The position numbers and the translations under genes were made by a program. 14,225 nt of DNA from CAYXPG01 sp964564845 (GTDB lineage: Bacteria > Planctomycetota > Phycisphaerae > Sedimentisphaerales > Anaerobacaceae). The notes beneath the pieces were generated by a model. That model worked only from the letters and a program-made list of their open reading frames with translations. It was not told the origin of the DNA and did no database searches. The stretch's first letter is position 1. The number at the start of each line of letters is the position of its first letter. This document shows positions 1 to 7,394 of the stretch, piece after piece. The stretch spans positions 1-14,225 of the forward strand of contig CAZMCN010000048.1 of the NCBI GenBank assembly GCA_964564845.1, given 5' to 3'.

Positions 1-76
1 ACTTCTGTTATAACCTATGTCAAAGGATTGGCACAACGGAACGAAGGCGTAGCCGAATGGGAGTCGGTAAAGGTTT

Positions 77-100
77 CAATTTTTCAATTTTTCAATTTTG
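77..100. repeat. Three copies of an 8-bp AT-rich tandem unit
   Basis: The unit CAATTTTT occurs three times in a row, the last copy ending in G instead of T. The array covers the 3' end of the minus-strand lipoprotein gene, whose stop codon and last codons (Lys-Leu-Lys-Asn) are made of it. Its function is unknown; it resembles low-complexity intergenic filler. Confidence 0.7.
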
Positions 101-674
101 TATAGCAATCTTCACAAACTAAGTGCCCTTGAAAAGTAAATGTCTTTTCAAGTTTTCCTATGGCCTTCCCACAGTTGGCGCACTCTTGTAGTTTCACAAT
201 GCTGTCATTGCTATCCTTTACTTCGGGCTTATCCTCTGGGGCATTAGGCTCCTGAGCCATTTCCACAAGTTCGCCTTTGACTTCTTTGGCACCAAAAACT
301 TTTCCTTTTTCAAAGTCAAAGTGAACTCTTGCAGGAACAAGCTTGTCACCAGAACCACTTGCTTTATCTATTACTCCGCCGATAATGCCTCCTGCAATAA
401 TATTTGCCCAAAACCAGCCGGATGTGTCTTTGCCTAAGTTCTGCTGTTGTGGTTCATAACCTTCTAAACTTGCCACCAGAACATATTCGTTATCACGAAG
501 CAGGATTAATTCACACGGAGAAATACACGTCTGCCCACTGCTCGAACGCACCTGCGCTCCAATGGGGTTTGATGAAACAGGAACGGTTTGATACTTTCCG
601 TGTATAATTGTAGCACATCCGCTTGTGCAAAGAGCCAACAGAAACAAGATTACTAATGACAGCTTCATTCTCAT
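84..674 (-). CDS. PEGA-like lipoprotein with C-terminal zinc-knuckle motif
   Basis: The 196-aa product starts with a lipoprotein signal: a basic start, a hydrophobic run at residues 4-15, and a lipobox ending T-S-G-C with Cys20. Residues ~30-80 resemble a PEGA surface domain (VPVSSNPIGAQV, then EGYEPQQ). A glycine-rich hydrophobic stretch at ~88-106 could be a glycine zipper or membrane hairpin. After an acidic, proline-containing linker (~140-160), the C-terminus has Cys165-x2-Cys168 and His184-x2-Cys187-x2-Cys190, which look like a LIM or zinc-ribbon half-site. That combination is odd for a lipoprotein that should leave the cytoplasm. The start is set by AAGGAG (complement of 682-687), 7 nt upstream of ATG. 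The stop lies in a short tandem repeat. The exact function is unknown. The call of lipoprotein is firm; the PEGA assignment is by sequence feel only. Confidence 0.8.
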   Translation of the reverse strand: MRMKLSLVILFLLALCTSGCATIIHGKYQTVPVSSNPIGAQVRSSSGQTCISPCELILLRDNEYVLVASLEGYEPQQQNLGKDTSGWFWANIIAGGIIGGVIDKASGSGDKLVPARVHFDFEKGKVFGAKEVKGELVEMAQEPNAPEDKPEVKDSNDSIVKLQECANCGKAIGKLEKTFTFQGHLVCEDCYTKLKN

Positions 675-717
675 TTTTGTTCTCCTTCAAAATGTTCCGC
701 GAATTCTGCTTAAAATG

Positions 718-745
718 ATTATATGTTGATAAAATCGTAAAGCAA
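718..745 (-). promoter_or_regulatory. Probable sigma70-type promoter of the lipoprotein gene
   Basis: On the minus strand a perfect -10 TATAAT (complement of 718-723) follows a weak -35 TTGCTT (complement of 740-745) with a 16-bp spacer. It lies about 45 bp upstream of the lipoprotein start. The -10 is convincing and the -35 is poor. Confidence 0.5.
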
Positions 746-847
746 AGGGAAATTACAGAATATTTCACCGTCTTTTTCTCAACATCACCCCACCCAAGCC
801 GAGCAGTGAGAGCGTAAATGGTTCAAAAGTTGTTATTGCAAATCTGC

Positions 848-929
848 AAATCTGGGGACACCATACTAAATCTGGGTAAATCTGGGGACACCATACTAAA
901 TCTGGGTAAATCTGGGGACACCATACTAA
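848..929. repeat. 30-bp tandem repeat, 2.7 copies
   Basis: Units start at 848, 878 and 908 and are identical over the two full copies. Each carries the core TCTGGGGACACCATACTAA followed by ATCTGGGT. The third copy stops after the core, at about 929. The repeat units are directly contiguous with no spacers, so this is not a CRISPR array. The core, read on the other strand as TTAGTATGGTGTCCCC, resembles (from memory) a dispersed sequence seen near REP-type elements in other genomes. Confidence 0.85.
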
Positions 930-958
930 TTTCTTGACAGGGAAAATTAAAGGTGTCC
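916..958. repeat. Imperfect inverted repeat at the end of the tandem array
   Basis: GGACACC (916-922) in the last tandem copy is matched by GGTGTCC (952-958). AT-rich sequence inside the arms (ACTAATTT against AAATTAA) is partly complementary. It could fold as a REP-like hairpin closing the array. No T-run follows, so a terminator role is unlikely. Confidence 0.5.
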
Positions 959-1302
959 GCCTGTGCCCTTGGTACTACTTTTTTCTTAATGACAACTCTC
1001 TCGAATTAGCTTGCGTCAAAGAAGCCAACCTAAAGCATTCCGGCGAGGCACAAACCCGCAATTTTCAAATACTTAAACGGAAAAATCTCCGCCCAAAACT
1101 ACACCCTTTTTCCAGACCTCGTCAATCCAAAAAATTCAATGCTCTACTGTTCACCTATCTACTGCTCTACTCTCTCAGGCCAAAGGCCTGTTGCTACCTC
1201 CTGTCTCCTTTTATTCGTGTTCTTCGTGGCAAAAGAAATCCGCGCAATCCGCGATTAACTAAATTCGTGGATATGGTGAATAGTCAATAATCAAACCCAA
1301 TT

Positions 1303-2259
1303 TCAAACCCAGCGGCTGGTGGTGTTTGTCAGGCAGATTTGGGCGTTTCTCTTGAGGGCGGACAGCGGCAGGCGATTAAGAGGTGAACCGGCGAAAACAG
1401 AGTCAAACTCATCCTGAGTCAATTGCAAAATCCTGTGCAAATCAAGCTCGGCCCGGTCATTGAAAAATCTGAACTGCTTGTTTGCCCGTGGCGGCGCATC
1501 ATCGTGATATGGACAGGCCAATATACATTCATCGCAGCCGAAAAGCCGGTTTCTCATTTTTCGAGCTAAATCAAGGGATATTTGCCCTTCATATTCAATC
1601 GTTAAATAGCTGATACATTTTCGTGCATCCAAATGGCCCTCGGCGCTTAGGGCCTTCGTCGGGCAGGCATTGATGCACTTATCACAATCCGAGCAGGCAT
1701 TTTCGAGCGGCTTATCAGTTTCGAGTTTGAGAGAAGTTATTATTTCGCCCAGGAGGATGTGCGGGCCAAGTTCGGGATTGATTAGCATACGGTTTTTTCC
1801 GATGAAGCCCAGGCCTGCCCGCTGGGCCAGCGCTCTTTCAGCCAAGGGGGCTGAATCGACACAAACTTTGAATTTAAGGCTTGTACCGGCGAGCGAGCTT
1901 ATAAAGTCGGTTAATTTACATAGCCGTTTTTTTATAAATTGGTGATAGTCTTCATACTGTGCGTAGGCAGCCACTTTGCCGATAGGGGTGTTAGTAACTG
2001 TCGATTTTGGCTGCGTTTGGGGCGGGTTATAGTTCAGGCCGAGACAGATTACCGATTGGGCGCCCTTTAGCAGTTGGGCGGGGCTGATTCTCTTTTGGAA
2101 ATTTCTGTGCATATAATTCATCCGGCCTGCGCGGCCGGCTTCGAGCCAGCGGGTAAGCAATTTGACATCGGCGGTGTCTATCGGCGCTGCATCGGTTATG
2201 CCGACAAGGTCGAAGCCCAAATCAAGCGCTTTGGTTTTTATATCTTCTGTTAAACTCAT
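1303..2259 (-). CDS. queG: Epoxyqueuosine reductase QueG
   Basis: The 318-aa product is a cytoplasmic, cobalamin- and [4Fe-4S]-dependent enzyme that reduces epoxyqueuosine to queuosine in tRNAs with GUN anticodons, the last step of queuosine synthesis. Two ferredoxin-type clusters are visible: Cys189-x2-Cys192-x2-Cys195-x3-Cys199-Pro, and Cys242-x2-Cys245-x3-Cys249-Pro, with Cys215 as the likely remaining ligand. The family signature around residues 135-156 (DSAPLAERALAQRAGLGFIGKN) contains the presumed catalytic Asp135. The C-terminal LSALKRNAQICLTN is also typical. Length is at the short end of the family range. No clear Shine-Dalgarno precedes the ATG. It lies 33 bp downstream of the TPR gene on the same strand, so co-transcription is likely. 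No queuosine partner genes are in the window. Confidence 0.96.
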   Translation of the reverse strand: MSLTEDIKTKALDLGFDLVGITDAAPIDTADVKLLTRWLEAGRAGRMNYMHRNFQKRISPAQLLKGAQSVICLGLNYNPPQTQPKSTVTNTPIGKVAAYAQYEDYHQFIKKRLCKLTDFISSLAGTSLKFKVCVDSAPLAERALAQRAGLGFIGKNRMLINPELGPHILLGEIITSLKLETDKPLENACSDCDKCINACPTKALSAEGHLDARKCISYLTIEYEGQISLDLARKMRNRLFGCDECILACPYHDDAPPRANKQFRFFNDRAELDLHRILQLTQDEFDSVFAGSPLNRLPLSALKRNAQICLTNTTSRWV

Positions 2260-2292
2260 TATTGTTAATTAGCGCAGGTAAGTTTATAAATG

Positions 2293-4578
2293 TTATGGCG
2301 CAGATTTCTGCCGGTCTGCTTTGTACTGCTGCAGGCGGCTGCGAATCTGCTCGGCCAGGTCGGCCCTGCCTGTGGCGACGGCTAATTCGAGAGCTTTTTG
2401 AAGCGTATCTATTGCGTTTGTGACTTTTCCTGCGGCGGCATAAGCGACGGCCAGTGTCTCCAGGAGTTCCGGCTGATTATAATCAGTAAGGTCGCAGGCC
2501 CTTCTGGCAAACTTTACAGCTTCATCGGTGTTTTGAAACTTCGCATTGTCGGAAGCTAAAAACCGGGCAAGGAGAGACAAGACCTCAGGCTGGTTGGGCT
2601 CTGTCTGCAGCACCCTGTAACAGCAGTCAAGCGCCTGGCCGGTCCGCTCCATTTGAAAGAGGATCTGGGCCAGTACAATTCCTGCTTTGAAATAATCAGG
2701 TTTTAATCGCAGTGCTTCGGCGCAGTGCTCGACAGCCAAATCGACTCTGCCCATACGATAATAAATGCCGCCGAGATTATAGTACGCCTCGGGCCAATCA
2801 GGCTTTGCCTTTATGGTCTTTTCAAGGTGGTCGGCGGCGCTATTGTATTTGCCTTCTCTGGCCCTGACCAAACCCAAATTGTAATGAGCGTTGGGATAAT
2901 CGGGTTTTACTTTTAATGCTTTTTGCCAATTTTCGACTGCCTGTTCGATTTTGCCCTGGGCCTTTAGTACGATACCAAGATTGTTAAGGGCCTGATAGTA
3001 ATCGGGTTTGAGGCGAATAGAGATTTCATAGTTTTGAACGGCCAAGTCGAGCTGGTCTTTTTGGGAATAAGCCAGGCCCAAATAATTGTAGGTGTCGTAA
3101 CGATTTTTATCGATTCTGCATGCCTGGTTAAAAATCTCGATGGCCTTATCAACCTTGTCCAGGTCAAGAAACGCCCGGCCTTTATTATTATAAGCGATTA
3201 GATATCTCGGGTTGGCCTGAATAGCTCTGTCAAAGTGCTCAATTGCCTCCTGGAATCGACCTTTTTTGCGGAGTGTGTCACCGTAATTATTTTCCATAAC
3301 GTGATTGTCCTCGACTACGGCAACGGCGTGACTATACAAAGTATAATTGTTTTTCCAGTAGGGAATCTGCGTTCGTGTGCAGAGCAAAAGAACAGCAAGT
3401 ATTATGCCGGCGGCGGCTGCCAGTGTGATTTTGTATTTTGCGAAAAGCTCGGCTGCCGCCCAACCAACGATAATAAAAATTCCAACGGACGGCAGATAGA
3501 GATAGCGGTCTGCCAGGGCCTGTCCGCCCGACTGAATCAGGCCGAGCACGGGAACGAGCAATCCGAGATACCATAACCAGCCGAAAGCTAAATAACGCCG
3601 TCGCCGGGCCAAATAAATCACGATGGCCGAGACCGCAGCCAGTATCAGCAGGCAAAGGAGCGGCCAAATGAATCCTAAAGTTTCACCGGGATGCGGATAA
3701 AAGGGCGCGAGCCGGCGAGGATAAAAAATCTTGCCGATATATTCGATATAAGAGGCGATTGCATTGGCTATGCGAATATCTATGGTCAGATGTTGGCCGG
3801 TTTTTACCGCACCGCCGGATTTTTGAACGACGTAGGTAATTACACTCAAAACCGCTGAAAGGATAAATAATGGAATTTTCTCTATAATTAACCACAAGAT
3901 AGAGGAGGTCTTATAGGTTGGCCGGGGCGAATCGTCAGGTGACTTTTTTGCCGGCCATCGAATGCGCTGCAATGGCCAAAAGTCCAGCAGCAGCAGTGAA
4001 AAAGGCAGAGTAACCACAGTCGGTTTAGACAATAGTCCGCAGGCAGAAGCCAGCACCACCAGCAGATATCTGCCGACGGCCGGGCGGGCTGAGTAACGAA
4101 CGTAAGCGGCAATCGTCAGGAGCCAGAAAAAAGTGCTCAGGACATTCTTTCGCTCGGAGGCCCAGGCAACAGACTCAACCTGCAGAGGATGCAGTGCAAA
4201 AGCTGCGGCAACGAAAACGCTGAGCCAGGTGCGGCCGGTCATTGTTTTTAAGACGGCGAAGAGCAGCAATGTATTTGCGAGGTGAAAAAATAAACTCATC
4301 AAATGATGCCCGGAGGCATTTAGGCCGAACAGCTCGCAATCCAGCATATGACTTAGCGAGGTCAGCGGGTGATACATATAATAATGCGGGACGGTAAAGG
4401 CCCAGAGAACCGACTCGCCGGTTATGCCGCCATAAATATGGGGGCTTTCGGTTACGTACCGGTCGTCATCGTAGTTGACGAAATCGTTATGGCGCACCGG
4501 CTCAAAAGCGATAATAACGGCCAGGGCCAGTGCCGCACAAATTAAAAGTGTATGGAGTTTGTCGTGCTTCTGCTTCAT
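2293..4578 (-). CDS. Polytopic membrane glycosyltransferase-like protein with TPR repeats
   Basis: The 761-aa product has two halves. Residues ~10-405 form a polytopic membrane region with about ten hydrophobic segments (for example 11-25, 98-112, 118-130, 170-183, 229-250, 303-323, 330-347, 361-377, 385-400). The first extramembrane loop carries an acidic motif NYDDDRYV (35-42), as expected for the catalytic loop of GT-C enzymes, and conserved blocks HPLTSLSHMLDCELFG and ALHPLQVESVAW. Residues ~426-735 are TPR units, clearest at 426-460, 461-494, 495-528, 529-562, 563-596 and 597-630. This architecture matches TMTC-like, predicted protein O-mannosyltransferases common in planctomycetes. The donor and target are unknown. 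It is probably the first gene of an operon with queG. The only SD-like GAGG is 14 nt or more from ATG, which is weak. Confidence 0.88.
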   Translation of the reverse strand: MKQKHDKLHTLLICAALALAVIIAFEPVRHNDFVNYDDDRYVTESPHIYGGITGESVLWAFTVPHYYMYHPLTSLSHMLDCELFGLNASGHHLMSLFFHLANTLLLFAVLKTMTGRTWLSVFVAAAFALHPLQVESVAWASERKNVLSTFFWLLTIAAYVRYSARPAVGRYLLVVLASACGLLSKPTVVTLPFSLLLLDFWPLQRIRWPAKKSPDDSPRPTYKTSSILWLIIEKIPLFILSAVLSVITYVVQKSGGAVKTGQHLTIDIRIANAIASYIEYIGKIFYPRRLAPFYPHPGETLGFIWPLLCLLILAAVSAIVIYLARRRRYLAFGWLWYLGLLVPVLGLIQSGGQALADRYLYLPSVGIFIIVGWAAAELFAKYKITLAAAAGIILAVLLLCTRTQIPYWKNNYTLYSHAVAVVEDNHVMENNYGDTLRKKGRFQEAIEHFDRAIQANPRYLIAYNNKGRAFLDLDKVDKAIEIFNQACRIDKNRYDTYNYLGLAYSQKDQLDLAVQNYEISIRLKPDYYQALNNLGIVLKAQGKIEQAVENWQKALKVKPDYPNAHYNLGLVRAREGKYNSAADHLEKTIKAKPDWPEAYYNLGGIYYRMGRVDLAVEHCAEALRLKPDYFKAGIVLAQILFQMERTGQALDCCYRVLQTEPNQPEVLSLLARFLASDNAKFQNTDEAVKFARRACDLTDYNQPELLETLAVAYAAAGKVTNAIDTLQKALELAVATGRADLAEQIRSRLQQYKADRQKSAP

Positions 4579-4731
4579 TAATAATAAAAGACCTCGATTT
4601 AACTGTGCATATTCGCAGCAAAAAATACTTTACCATCATACCAAATTCAAAATAAAAGAAAAGCCTCGGCAAAAGAGGGTGTTCAAACTGCCCTGCTGAC
4701 TGTCGTTTCTCAGGCTGGGACAGATTAAGAG

Positions 4732-4760
4732 TTGACAATAACAACGATTAGCAGTATGGT
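4732..4760 (+). promoter_or_regulatory. Sigma70-type promoter of the thioredoxin-like gene
   Basis: A perfect -35 TTGACA (4732-4737) is followed after 17 bp by -10 TATGGT (4755-4760, four of six consensus bases). It sits about 60 bp upstream of the start codon, in the intergenic region shared with the divergent TPR gene. Confidence 0.6.
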
Positions 4761-4820
4761 AATGCTTAATAAAAAGGTGTTTTATATTGGACATCAAAAT
4801 TTAACGGCAGGAGAAGCGAT

Positions 4821-6074
4821 ATGTCTGTAATGCGGAAAAATTCAGGAACTGTATTTTTACTTGCAGCTTTTGTGATTTGCGGCCTGTGCAACAGCACCGC
4901 AGCGGCAAAGAAAGCCAAATGGTATGACTCCTATGACGAAGCCATGAAGATAGCAAAAAGGGACTCTTATCTAACTATGGTTAAGTTCACTAAAAGCGAC
5001 CGGGGAGAATTGTCTGAGCAATTCGACAGGGAAGTGTTCGACACGGAAGAATTTTATAAGTGGTCGAGGAGAAATATCGTCCTGCTGAAAGTGGATGTAG
5101 GCGACCGAAGCACTACGGCAAAAGAAACGGCTCAACAGAACAAAAAACTGCTGGACAAGTACGGCATCGAAGAATTTCCGACGATATTGCTGCTCGCTCC
5201 GGATGGCAATGAAATAGAGCGCTTTGGCTACATCGCAGGCGGGCCGGATGTGCTGAAAGAGAAGGTCGAGCCGATTGTATTTAACCATTCCCAGTTCAGG
5301 GTCATTGAGCCGTATTCCAGTATTGCTGAAGGTAAGGCCTGTGCGAAGGAAAAGGCGGTGCCGATGCTGCTTATAGTCGCAGATAAATCTTTAACTTCGC
5401 TCGATGAAAAGCTCCAGGAACTTTACAAAGACGATGGATTTGCCTCATTGGCCAATGGCTGTATGACGGTTGTACAGGTCAATGTGCCGATGGGAAACAA
5501 CGTTAAGGCGGAAGATAAAAAAGCCTTCGAGGAACTCAAAGAGCGCCATAAGCTTGGAAAAACAAAATTCGAGATGACACTTATTGATGTGAAAAAGGAC
5601 AAGGTGCTCTATCGGTCTTGTGGGCTGTTGGGAGACATCCAGGCTGTCGTCTCGGCCCTGCGTGAGGCTGCACCGCCGCTGCCGTATGAGCCGGGCGAAT
5701 GGCTGGGAAATTTCGACAGAGCAAAACTTATCGCAGAGCAAAAGAATAAGCCGATGCTGATTTACTTCAGCGGCACCGACTGGTGTAAATGGTGCTGGAG
5801 ACTCAATGAAGAGGTCATTGATAAGGAAGAGTCTAAAAGCTATATAAAAGACAAGTTTGTCCTTCTTAAGCTGGATTTCCTCAGAAAGAGTCCGATGCCG
5901 ACTAAACTATCGCAACAGAACCGGCGGGTGGCGAAGATGTACGGCCAGAAATTGTTCCCAACCCTTATAATTACTGACCCCCAGGGCAGCCGGCTCGGAA
6001 AGATTGGATTTATAGAGGGCGGGCCGAAAGCATTCAAAGAGAATTTGGAAGAGTTCCTGAAGGAAGCACGATGA
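4821..6074 (+). CDS. Exported protein with three thioredoxin-like domains, only the last with CxxC
   Basis: The 417-aa product has an N-terminal signal peptide (hydrophobic 9-23, likely cleaved near Ala27-Ala29). Domain 1 (~33-150) has a thioredoxin fold with the cis-Pro motif FP120-T, but where CxxC should stand it reads S-D-R-G (59-62). Domain 2 (~158-285) is a degenerate thioredoxin-like segment (VPMLLIVADKS). Domain 3 (~292-417) is a complete thioredoxin_7/DsbD-gamma-like domain: FSGTDWCKWCWRL with Cys322 and Cys325, and cis-Pro380 in LFPTLIITDP. Domains 1 and 3 end alike (GYIAGGP, GFIEGGP), suggesting duplication. It is probably a periplasmic thiol-disulfide or reductase partner; its substrate is unknown. 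The start is supported by AGGAG (4809-4813), 7 nt before ATG, and by a promoter at 4732-4760. It stands alone, with 252 bp to the next gene. Confidence 0.87.
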   Translation: MSVMRKNSGTVFLLAAFVICGLCNSTAAAKKAKWYDSYDEAMKIAKRDSYLTMVKFTKSDRGELSEQFDREVFDTEEFYKWSRRNIVLLKVDVGDRSTTAKETAQQNKKLLDKYGIEEFPTILLLAPDGNEIERFGYIAGGPDVLKEKVEPIVFNHSQFRVIEPYSSIAEGKACAKEKAVPMLLIVADKSLTSLDEKLQELYKDDGFASLANGCMTVVQVNVPMGNNVKAEDKKAFEELKERHKLGKTKFEMTLIDVKKDKVLYRSCGLLGDIQAVVSALREAAPPLPYEPGEWLGNFDRAKLIAEQKNKPMLIYFSGTDWCKWCWRLNEEVIDKEESKSYIKDKFVLLKLDFLRKSPMPTKLSQQNRRVAKMYGQKLFPTLIITDPQGSRLGKIGFIEGGPKAFKENLEEFLKEAR

Positions 6075-6250
6075 ATCGTCGCTGGTCACTCGTGAATCGT
6101 GTCTCGTGAAGCATGAAGAGTCGCTTGTTGGTTGAGGCCTGCGGCGTTGCTTTTTATTGGGGCGGGGAACAAATTTCAAAGATAATGCGCAGGATGAGAT
6201 GGCTTTGGGGCAGCGAGACTGAAAGATGAGTTTTGCTATTAATTTCAACA

Positions 6251-6279
6251 TTGATTTAATCCCCAAATTCCTGTAAAGT
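6251..6279 (+). promoter_or_regulatory. Possible promoter of the GH130 gene
   Basis: TTGATT (6251-6256), a 17-bp spacer and TAAAGT (6274-6279) lie 47 bp upstream of the GH130 start codon. Both boxes match only four of six consensus bases, so this is weak. The preceding stretch 6072-6125 carries short imperfect direct repeats (TGAATCGT at 6072-6079 and 6093-6100) and no gene. Confidence 0.3.
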
Positions 6280-6326
6280 GTGCTCAAAATGAAAATGTGG
6301 AATTAACAAAGTTAAAGGACTAACAA

Positions 6327-7385
6327 ATGGAAGTTTTTCGCCGGCCGGACAATCCTATAATCGAGTCGAAGGACGTTAAGCCGTCAAGAGACGGTTTCGA
6401 GGTTGTCGGCGTATTCAATGCCGGCGTTGCACGTCTCGAAAACCAGGTCGTTCTGCTGCTGCGCGTAGCGGAAAAACCCATCATCTCTCATCCGGAGACT
6501 GTTTTTGTCCCAATCTACGATGTTGCGAAAAATGATATTGTGCTGAAAAAGTTTGCAAAAGATGACCCTGCAAACGATTTTTCAGACCCGAGGCTAATAG
6601 TAACACCGACCAAGATATATCTTACATCGCTTTCGCATTTAAGATTAGCCCGCAGTCAAGACGGGATAAACTTCGAGATTGAAGAGACGCCTGCAATGGC
6701 GCCGGCAACCGATTACGAGACATTCGGGCTCGAAGATGCAAGAATCAGTCTCATCGACGGAAAATATTATGTTACTTACACTGCGGTCAGCCCTTTGGGA
6801 ATAACCGCCTGCCTGGCCTCTACGGAGGATTTTACCACTTTCGAGCGTTACGGCGTAATCTTCTGTCCCGATAATAAGGATGTTGTGCTCTTCGGCGGAC
6901 GGATTAACGGCAAATATTATGCCCTCAGCAGGCCTGATTCGCCATTGTTTAAGAGACAGGACATTTGGATTTCAGAATCAGATGATTTGTTCTGCTGGGG
7001 TAACCATCGATATCTGATGGGGCCTCGCACCAACTGCTGGGACGGGAAAAAAGTTGGCGCAGGCGCCGTGCCAATCAAAACAAAACAGGGCTGGCTCGAA
7101 ATTTATCACGGAGCGGACAGTGACGACCGCTATTGCCTCGGGGCGGTGCTGCTCAATGAGAAAGAACCCTCGCAGATTATCGCAAGAAGCCAAACACCTG
7201 TTCTCGAGCCGGAAACTGATTATGAATGTGAGGGCTTCTTTGGGAACATAGTCTTTAGCTGCGGGCTGCTCTGTGAAGAAGGCCGCCTGAGGATTTATTA
7301 CGGCGCAGCCGACACTTCTATCTGCTATGCAGAACTTGCCCTGGCAGATGTTATGGAGTGCTTGAAGCCGGGTGAGAATGATTAG
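6327..7385 (+). CDS. GH130 family glycoside phosphorylase/hydrolase
   Basis: The 352-aa product is a five-bladed beta-propeller enzyme of glycoside hydrolase family 130. Members act mainly on beta-mannosides, most by reversible phosphorolysis. Visible family blocks are FNAGVARL (30-37), LLRVAEK (44-50), YETFGLEDARIS (130-141) with the presumed catalytic Asp137, KDVVLFGGRINGKYYALSRPD (184-204), WISESDDLFCWG (214-225), GAGAVPIKTKQGWLEIYHG (244-262) and YECEGFFGNIVF (299-310). Arg46, Arg139 and Lys184 may be phosphate ligands, which would favour a phosphorylase; this is inferred from motif position only. The motif reads EDAR where many relatives have EDPR. There is no signal peptide, so it is cytoplasmic. 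The start has AAGGA (6315-6319) 7 nt upstream. The stop is 9 bp before the next reading frame, so the two genes are probably one operon. The substrate is not determinable from sequence. Confidence 0.92.
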   Translation: MEVFRRPDNPIIESKDVKPSRDGFEVVGVFNAGVARLENQVVLLLRVAEKPIISHPETVFVPIYDVAKNDIVLKKFAKDDPANDFSDPRLIVTPTKIYLTSLSHLRLARSQDGINFEIEETPAMAPATDYETFGLEDARISLIDGKYYVTYTAVSPLGITACLASTEDFTTFERYGVIFCPDNKDVVLFGGRINGKYYALSRPDSPLFKRQDIWISESDDLFCWGNHRYLMGPRTNCWDGKKVGAGAVPIKTKQGWLEIYHGADSDDRYCLGAVLLNEKEPSQIIARSQTPVLEPETDYECEGFFGNIVFSCGLLCEEGRLRIYYGAADTSICYAELALADVMECLKPGEND

Positions 7386-7394
7386 ATAAGCGGG

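Larger units (their letters stand above)
770..1302. other. Non-coding interval with repeats, no convincing gene
   Basis: About 530 bp lie between the lipoprotein promoter and the end of queG. The interval holds the 30-bp tandem array (848-929), a partial inverted repeat (916-958), a small perfect hairpin CAGGCC-AAA-GGCCTG (1176-1190), a direct repeat GCTCTACT (1141-1148, 1164-1171) and a direct repeat AATCCGCG (1237-1244, 1246-1253). A 118-codon open frame at 934-1290 has no RBS, no family resemblance and a composition typical of translated intergenic repeats, so it is not called as a gene. Confidence 0.7.

Noticed and set aside
848..929. Possible CRISPR array
   Set aside because: The 30-bp units are contiguous with no unique spacers and no cas genes are present.
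1176..1190. CAGGCC-AAA-GGCCTG hairpin as a terminator for queG
   Set aside because: It has no T-run on the minus strand and lies over 100 bp beyond the stop codon.
934..1290. 118-codon plus-strand reading frame
   Set aside because: No RBS, no recognisable family, composition typical of translated intergenic repeats (for example the RGKRNPRNPR tail), and it starts inside the end of the tandem array.
5907..6287. 126-codon minus-strand reading frame across the end of the thioredoxin-like gene
   Set aside because: It is antisense to a real gene and then passes through short degenerate direct repeats; no RBS or family resemblance.
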